Origin: Anaerolineae bacterium
Lineage (GTDB): Bacteria > Chloroflexota > Anaerolineae > UBA4142
NCBI GenBank assembly: GCA_027457205.1
Contig: DAIDTM010000313.1
Location: forward strand, 1-18,667
Direction: 5' to 3'
DNA: 18,667 bases
Shown: one piece after another, positions 13,893-18,667 of the stretch
Layout of the letters: each line of letters opens with the position of its first letter
Numbering within the stretch: the first letter of the stretch is position 1
Notes under the pieces: generated by a model
The model's input: only the letters and a program-made list of their open reading frames with translations
Told to the model about the DNA's origin: nothing
Databases searched by the model: none
Translations under genes and position numbers: made by a program

Positions 13893-15404
13893 TCACGCCT
13901 CGCGTTTTTCGAACGGCGCATTCACGATCACACGCGTCCCTTCGCCGACGCGCGACCAGAGTTCCAGCGCGCCGCCGATGCTCTCGGCGCGCTCGCGCAT
14001 ACCGATCAGTCCGAGGTGCGTGCGCGTTTCCTGACTGACTTCGGACAGATCGAAACCGATGCCGTTATCCACGATTTCCATGTGCAGGTCGCGCACGCCC
14101 CAGGCGACGCGGATGAACACGTACTTGGCGTGCGCGTGCGTTTCGATATTGTTCAGCGCTTCCTGCGCGATGCGAAAGATCGCCACCTCGGCGTCGGGGT
14201 TGAACCGCTGCGGCGCGCCGTCGATCCGCAGGTCGCACTGAATATTCGACACGCGCTGCAAGCTCGCCGCGCATTCGCGGAGCGCCGGCACCAGCCCGTG
14301 CGTGTCCAGCGTGACCGGGCGCAGGTTGTAGATCGCGCCGCGCATCTCGGATTCGATCTGCCGCAAAAGTCCCTGCGCGTCCGCGAGGCGCGCCGCGCTC
14401 GTTTCCGGATGCGTCATCAGCGCGTCGCGCGCGGCTTGCGTCTCGAACAGCGCGCCGATGATGAGCTGCTGCACGCCGTCGTGCAAATCGTGCGCGATGC
14501 GCGCGCGGGTCTTTTCCTCGACGCGTCGCTCTTCGACGAGCACCTGCTGCAGTTCGTCCGCCTTGTTGACCAGTTCCTCTTTCGCCGAGAGCAGCTCACG
14601 CGTGCGCTCGCTCACGCGCGCTTCCAGTTGCTGGTTCAGCGCTTTTAGCTGCGCGTGCAGCCGGGCTTTTTCGATGGCGACGCCAACCTGGTAGCCGATC
14701 GCGGTGAGCAGCGTACGGTCGGCGGCATCGAATTTGCGCGGCTGCCGGCTGGCGACGTGAATCGAGCCGACGACGCGTTCGTGCGTCCGCACCGGCACGC
14801 TCAGCACCGAGCGAAATTGTTCGCACGCGCACGCCGCCCGTTCCAGGCGCGGCACGCGGTCGAGGTCTTCGACCGCGATCAATTCACCGCGCTGCGCCGC
14901 CTTGCCGCAAATGCACTGCCCCAGCGGGACAATCGATTCCGTGGCGACAAACTCCGCCGAGACGCCGCGGGAGGTGTGCAGCACCAGTTGCCCATTTTCG
15001 ATCAAACGGACCTCGCCGGACTCGAGGCGCATCGTGTCTAGCACGTAATCGATTGTGCGGTTCAGCACCTCTTCCAATTCCAGCGATTGGTTGACCGCTT
15101 CGCCAATCGTGTTCAAGGCGATGAGTTGTTGGCGCTGGCGCTCGCGTTCCTGCTCCGCGTGTTCGCGGGCGGTCGCCGCGCGTGTCGCATAGGTCAGCGT
15201 GAGGAAGGTCAGCGCCGGTCCCGCCACGCCGAGGAGCGCGAACCCGATCAGTACGCGGCTAGACCAGAGCGGTCTGCCGTCGCGCAAAACATTTTCCCAG
15301 AGCGTGTATCCAAAACCGAGCGCGCTGAGAAAGATCGGAATGAGCCACCGGCGTAAAGCGACCAGGCGAGCGAAGCGAGTCGTCGATGGATTAGCTAAAG
15401 CCAT
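13893..15404 (-). CDS. Membrane GAF-domain sensor histidine kinase (HisKA_3, NarX/NreB-like)
   Basis: A 503-aa kinase. Two membrane helices (about 20-40 and 50-74) are followed by a GAF domain (about 96-248), a coiled coil (about 248-298), a HisKA_3 dimerisation domain with phospho-acceptor H305 in AHDLHDGVQQL, and an HATPase domain with the N-box EALNNIETHAHA, DNGIGF and GTRV near the end. The short loop between the helices makes the GAF domain, not an outside domain, the likely sensor. It has paired cysteines C164/C166 and C192/C194, which could bind a metal or sense redox state. ATG 15404 is used; an in-frame TTG at 15407 is possible. It is co-transcribed with the response regulator. The signal is unknown; acetate or energy status is only a guess from neighbours. 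Confidence 0.93.
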   Translation of the reverse strand: MALANPSTTRFARLVALRRWLIPIFLSALGFGYTLWENVLRDGRPLWSSRVLIGFALLGVAGPALTFLTLTYATRAATAREHAEQERERQRQQLIALNTIGEAVNQSLELEEVLNRTIDYVLDTMRLESGEVRLIENGQLVLHTSRGVSAEFVATESIVPLGQCICGKAAQRGELIAVEDLDRVPRLERAACACEQFRSVLSVPVRTHERVVGSIHVASRQPRKFDAADRTLLTAIGYQVGVAIEKARLHAQLKALNQQLEARVSERTRELLSAKEELVNKADELQQVLVEERRVEEKTRARIAHDLHDGVQQLIIGALFETQAARDALMTHPETSAARLADAQGLLRQIESEMRGAIYNLRPVTLDTHGLVPALRECAASLQRVSNIQCDLRIDGAPQRFNPDAEVAIFRIAQEALNNIETHAHAKYVFIRVAWGVRDLHMEIVDNGIGFDLSEVSQETRTHLGLIGMRERAESIGGALELWSRVGEGTRVIVNAPFEKREA

Positions 15405-15553
15405 CAACGCCTCGCGGCAAATCGAAGGGGTATGTCAACGCCGCATCATCGCGTGGGTAAGGCAATGGATGCGCGTCCATATCGGATGAATTGTATAATA
15501 CGGGGTGGTCGGGCATCTTTGCCGTCTCACTTTCTAGGAGCGGAACCAGCCAG

Positions 15554-15582
15554 AGTATAGCACACGCGCCAAGCAAAATCAA
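15554..15582 (-). promoter_or_regulatory. Promoter of the kinase-regulator operon
   Basis: On the minus strand TTGATT (15577-15582) and TATACT (15554-15559) are spaced by 17 bp, matching consensus at four and five of six positions. The predicted start near 15547 leaves a leader of about 140 bases with no clear gene; an AT-rich patch (about 15489-15500) is the only other notable feature. Confidence 0.6.
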
Positions 15583-15590
15583 ATAACGAT

Positions 15591-15619
15591 TTGACATCCC
15601 TCTGCGCTCATACTACAAT
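15591..15619 (+). promoter_or_regulatory. Near-consensus sigma-70 promoter of lhr
   Basis: A perfect TTGACA (15591-15596) and TACAAT (15614-15619, five of six) are spaced by exactly 17 bp. Transcription would start near 15626, only about 11 bases before ATG 15637, with GAGG at 15627-15630 as the ribosome site. Its -35 box is eight bases from that of the divergent kinase promoter. Confidence 0.8.
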
Positions 15620-15636
15620 CGGGCGCGAGGCGCAGA

Positions 15637-18600
15637 ATGTCCCATCCACTCGATTCGTTTTCTCCGCCCGTCCGAACCTGGTTTCAGGAAACATTTGGCG
15701 AACCAACGCCGCCGCAGGCGCAGGGCTGGCTGCCGATTCAACGCGGCGAGCACACGCTCATCCTCGCGCCGACCGGCTCCGGCAAAACGCTTGCCGCGTT
15801 TCTGTGGGGGATCGACGCGCTCTACAGAGACGTCAGATCACAGACCGCAGACGACAGACCAACCACGCGACTACACGACCATGCGACTACGCGACTAGTT
15901 TACGTCTCTCCGCTCAAAGCATTGAACAACGACATCGAACGCAACCTGCGCGCGCCGCTCGACGGCATCCGCGCGACCGCCGAACGGCTCGGCGATCATC
16001 TGCCCGCGCTGCGCGTCGCCGTCCGCACCGGCGATACGCCCGCCAGCGGGCGCGCGCCGATGCTGAAAACGCCGCCGCACATTCTCATTACCACGCCGGA
16101 ATCGCTCTACCTGATGCTGACCAGTCCGCGCGCGCGCGAAATGTTCCGCACCACGCATACCGTCATTGTCGACGAAATCCATACACTGGTTGGCAACAAG
16201 CGCGGCGCGCATCTCGCGCTTTCGCTCGAACGCCTCGAGCATCTGGCAACCGACCGCGTCCAGCGCATCGGCTTGTCCGCGACGATCCAGCCGCTGGAAG
16301 AAGCCGCGCGGTTTCTGGGAGGACAGTCGTCAGATCAAACAGCGCCCAACCACCCAACGACCCAACCACCTAACTACCGTCCTGTGACAATTGTCAACGC
16401 CGGCTACAAAAAGCCGCTCGATCTGCGCGTCGTCACCGTCGTCGACGATTTTCGCAATCTGCCCGGCGAAACGATTTGGCCCCTCATCGTGCCGCAAGTT
16501 CTCAACGACATCCGCCAGCATCACACGACGCTCGTCTTCACCAATAATCGTCGGCTCGCGGAACGCACCGCCGATCGGCTCAACGCGCAGTTCGCCGCCG
16601 AACAATCGGAGGAAATCGAACCCGGCTCGACGGAGGCGCTCGCGCCCGGCGGCGTCGCGCGCGATCGCGGCATCTTTGCGATTGGCGCGGAAGGAATCTT
16701 CCGCGCGCATCACGGTTCGATGTCGAAAGAGTCGCGGCGCAAGACGGAAGAGGACTTGAAAGCCGGCAAGTTGCCCGCGCTCGTCGGCACCAGCTCGCTC
16801 GAACTCGGCATCGACATCGGCGCGGTCGATTTGGTCGTGCAATTGCAATCGCCCAAGAGCGTCGCACAGGGCTTGCAGCGCGTCGGTCGGTCCGGGCATA
16901 TCGTCGGCGAGACAAGCGTCGGCAGAATTTACGCGACGTTCCGCGAAGATTTGGTCGAAGCCGCGGCAATCGCGCGCGGGATGCTCGACGGCGATGTCGA
17001 GCCGACGTACACGCCGCAAAACCCGCTCGACGTGCTGGCGCAGCAGATCGTCGCGATGGTCGCGTGCGAAGCGTGGTCGGTCGACGCGCTGTACGATCTC
17101 GTGCGGCAGGCGTACCCGTACCGCGACTTGTCGCGCGAGTCGTTTTATGGTGTGCTCGAAATGTTGTCCGGCAAGTACGAGCGCGTGCGCGCCAAGATTT
17201 CCTGGGATCGCGTCAACAACAAACTCGCCGCGCTGCCGGGCACGCGCCTGCTCGCGACGATGAACGCCGGCACGATCTCCAACGCCGGCGCGTTCGGTGT
17301 TTACCTCGGCGACAACAAGACCAAAGTCGGCGAGCTCGACGAGGAATTTATTTTCGAGACGCGCGTCGGCGACGCGTTCCTGCTGGGCAGTCACGTCTGG
17401 CGCGTGCGCGACATCAAAGACGACCGCATCCTCGTCGACGACGCCGCGGGCGCGACGCCGCGGATGCCGTTCTGGAATGGCGATTACCCGTGGCGACCGT
17501 ACGAACTGGGCGCGCGCATCGGCAAATTCCGGCGCGAGGTCGCGGAACGCGTAGGGGCAATTCGTGAATCGCCCCAACAAATCGAACCATGGCTCCAGCG
17601 CGAATACGCGCTCGATGAAAAATCCGCGCGCAATCTGGTCGAGTACGTGCAACGCCAGTTCGAGGCGACCGGCGTCGTGGCGTCCGACACCACCATTGTC
17701 GTCGAATCGTTCCAGGACGCGATTGGCGAGCCGCGCCTTGTCATTCATTCGCCGTTCGGCGGACGCGTCAACGGCGCGTGGGCGCTTGCGCTCTCCAGCG
17801 CGCTGCGCGAACGTTTCGGTGCGGAGGTCGAGACACAGACGAACGACGATGGCATCCTGTTTCGTTTTCCGCAGACCGCCGCGCCGCCGATTGACCTCAT
17901 CCAAAAGATGACGCCCGCCGACGCGCGCGAAAGAATTTTGCGCGAGTTGCCCGGGTCGGCAGTCTTCGGCGCGCACTTTCGAATGAACGCGGCGCGCGCA
18001 CTGCTGCTACCCAAAGCGCGCGGCAAAAAGCGCACGCCGTTCTGGTTGCAGCGACTCAAAGCCAAAGACCTGCTCGCGTCCGTTTCCGCGTACGACGACT
18101 TTCCCATCCTCGCGGAAACGTACCGCGATGTGCTGCGCGATGTGTTCGATCTGCCGCACCTCGAAGAGCTTCTCTCACGCATCCAGTCCGGCGAGATTCG
18201 CGTCGCGCCGATCGAGACCGTCGTGCCGTCGCCGGTCGCGTCCGGCTTGCTGTTCAATTTCGTCAGCGTCTATATGTACGAGTGGGACGCGCCAAAAGCC
18301 GAAAAACAATTGCAGCAACTCTCGCTTCGCCGCGACGTGCTGGAGGATTTGCTGCAAGGCGTCGAACTGCGCGATCTATTCAAGCCAGAAGCGATTGCGG
18401 AAATGGAACAGCGCGCGCAGCACAACGCGCCGGGCTACCAGGCGCGCAGCGCGGAAGAACTCGCGGTCATCCTGCGCGACCTCGGCGATCTGTCGGCTGA
18501 CGAAATTGTCGCGCGCTGCGCCGGCGACGGCGCAGCGTGGCTGGCGCAACTGTCCGCGCAAAATCGTGTGGCTGAAACGCTGATACCGACGCGGCGCGGC

Positions 18601-18667
18601 ATCGCGGCGCGCTGGGCGCCGGCGGAATTGGTCGACGAATACCGCGCCGCGTTCGGCATCGCCAAGT
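15637..18667 (+). CDS. lhr: Lhr-family DNA helicase (DEAD/H superfamily 2), 3' end outside the window
   Basis: The first 1010 codons of a large helicase, open to the window end. Lhr proteins are ATP-dependent 3'-5' helicases that unwind DNA and RNA:DNA duplexes in repair. Motifs: APTGSGKT (44-51, motif I), YVSPLKALNNDIERNLRAPL (Ia), TTPESLYLML, DEIH (179-182, motif II), LSAT (213-216, motif III), LVFTNNRRLAER (IV), and GTSSLELGIDIG followed by QRVGRSGH (V-VI). Winged-helix and Lhr-specific domains follow, and the preserved length suggests a long Lhr. ATG 15637 has GAGG six bases upstream and a strong promoter. Three in-frame stretches of low-complexity or palindromic DNA (residues about 63-87, 230-248, 639-648) lengthen loops relative to family members as I remember them; no motif is broken, so it is probably functional. 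Confidence 0.93.
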   Translation, partial: MSHPLDSFSPPVRTWFQETFGEPTPPQAQGWLPIQRGEHTLILAPTGSGKTLAAFLWGIDALYRDVRSQTADDRPTTRLHDHATTRLVYVSPLKALNNDIERNLRAPLDGIRATAERLGDHLPALRVAVRTGDTPASGRAPMLKTPPHILITTPESLYLMLTSPRAREMFRTTHTVIVDEIHTLVGNKRGAHLALSLERLEHLATDRVQRIGLSATIQPLEEAARFLGGQSSDQTAPNHPTTQPPNYRPVTIVNAGYKKPLDLRVVTVVDDFRNLPGETIWPLIVPQVLNDIRQHHTTLVFTNNRRLAERTADRLNAQFAAEQSEEIEPGSTEALAPGGVARDRGIFAIGAEGIFRAHHGSMSKESRRKTEEDLKAGKLPALVGTSSLELGIDIGAVDLVVQLQSPKSVAQGLQRVGRSGHIVGETSVGRIYATFREDLVEAAAIARGMLDGDVEPTYTPQNPLDVLAQQIVAMVACEAWSVDALYDLVRQAYPYRDLSRESFYGVLEMLSGKYERVRAKISWDRVNNKLAALPGTRLLATMNAGTISNAGAFGVYLGDNKTKVGELDEEFIFETRVGDAFLLGSHVWRVRDIKDDRILVDDAAGATPRMPFWNGDYPWRPYELGARIGKFRREVAERVGAIRESPQQIEPWLQREYALDEKSARNLVEYVQRQFEATGVVASDTTIVVESFQDAIGEPRLVIHSPFGGRVNGAWALALSSALRERFGAEVETQTNDDGILFRFPQTAAPPIDLIQKMTPADARERILRELPGSAVFGAHFRMNAARALLLPKARGKKRTPFWLQRLKAKDLLASVSAYDDFPILAETYRDVLRDVFDLPHLEELLSRIQSGEIRVAPIETVVPSPVASGLLFNFVSVYMYEWDAPKAEKQLQQLSLRRDVLEDLLQGVELRDLFKPEAIAEMEQRAQHNAPGYQARSAEELAVILRDLGDLSADEIVARCAGDGAAWLAQLSAQNRVAETLIPTRRGIAARWAPAELVDEYRAAFGIAK
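15823..15897 (+). repeat. Low-complexity in-frame insertion 1 in lhr
   Basis: Degenerate short repeats of CAGAC/CGAC and CGACTA type (for example ACGCGACTACACGACCATGC) encode roughly residues 63-87, between motif I and motif Ia. Relatives normally pass from the FLWGIDAL helix to YVSPLKALNND in a few residues, so about 15-20 residues look added. The reading frame is kept. Confidence 0.6.
16324..16378 (+). repeat. Low-complexity in-frame insertion 2 in lhr
   Basis: A CAGTCGTCAGATCA stretch runs into degenerate repeats of CCAAC/CCACC type, encoding residues about 230-248 (Ser, Asn, Pro, Thr, Gln-rich). It sits just after motif III (LSATIQPLEEAARFLGG), where family members usually continue directly to the PVTIV strand. 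Frame is preserved. Confidence 0.6.
17551..17578 (+). repeat. GTAGGGGC-type palindromic repeat in frame inside lhr
   Basis: GGGGCAATTC (17554-17563) and GAATCGCCCC (17566-17575) are complementary at nine of ten bases around a two-base loop, preceded by GTA and followed by AAC. This is a degenerate copy of a GTAGGGGC...GCCCCTAC short palindrome, with the same ends as 9687-9710. It encodes VGAIRESPQ in a loop after the EVAER helix. Confidence 0.65.

Noticed and set aside
13836..14648. 270-codon plus-strand frame opposite the histidine kinase
   Set aside because: Shadow frame with no domain features; the kinase and regulator motifs lie on the minus strand.
15489..15500. TATAAT/TACAAT-like sequences on both strands as further promoters
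   Set aside because: No -35 element at proper spacing on either strand; better promoters lie at 15554-15619.
15391..15597. 68-codon minus-strand frame with a signal-peptide-like N-terminus upstream of the kinase
   Set aside because: Its start lies upstream of the predicted transcription start (~15547), it contains the kinase promoter, has poor ribosome-site spacing, and its end overlaps the kinase start.
16330..17976. 548-codon minus-strand frame opposite lhr
   Set aside because: It is an Arg/Asp-rich shadow of a GC-rich gene with no domain motifs; the plus strand encodes a clear Lhr helicase across the same bases.

Overview
The window is about 18.7 kb of GC-rich bacterial DNA with dense, mostly operonic genes. 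Three things suggest an uncultured Chloroflexota-like bacterium: the gene content, the many short palindromic and low-complexity repeats, and the lack of enterobacterial or actinobacterial features. This placement is an inference from gene style, not from a marker gene. No rRNA, tRNA, CRISPR array, transposase or phage gene was found.

Region 1 (1-2195, + strand) is a molybdenum-cofactor unit. A leader resembling the Moco riboswitch, followed by an intrinsic terminator, precedes an fmdE-family gene and moaA. The left window edge is odd: bases 1-142 are an almost perfect inverted copy of part of fmdE, next to the severed end of an unknown zinc-ribbon gene. This is either a real inverted duplication or a chimeric sequence end.

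Region 2 (2200-2777) holds a solitary DUF433 (VapB45-like) antitoxin gene. Its 3' end is built from a CGCGAAT hairpin repeat, and no toxin gene follows.

Region 3 (2778-11956, - strand) is a likely six-gene operon for activating acetate and other acids. In transcription order it encodes: a 702-aa AMP-forming acetyl-CoA synthetase; a small translationally coupled protein; a 907-aa ADP-forming acyl-CoA synthetase/GNAT fusion of the Pat/Pka type; a 70-aa coiled-coil protein; a second acetyl/propionyl-CoA synthetase; and a FadD/ACSF2-like acyl-CoA synthetase. Pat-type enzymes silence AMP-forming acyl-CoA synthetases by acetylating a C-terminal lysine. Both Acs proteins here keep that lysine motif, so the operon may carry its own off-switch.

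Region 4 (12054-15582, - strand) lies upstream of the operon. It holds a SatP/YaaH acetate permease with a long leader containing an intrinsic terminator, and a NarL-type response regulator and GAF histidine kinase pair. Together these would make an acetate uptake, activation and sensing locus.

Region 5 (15591-18667, + strand) is divergent: an Lhr-family helicase gene with a near-consensus promoter, running off the window end. Three stretches of repeat-like or low-complexity DNA sit in frame inside its conserved core.
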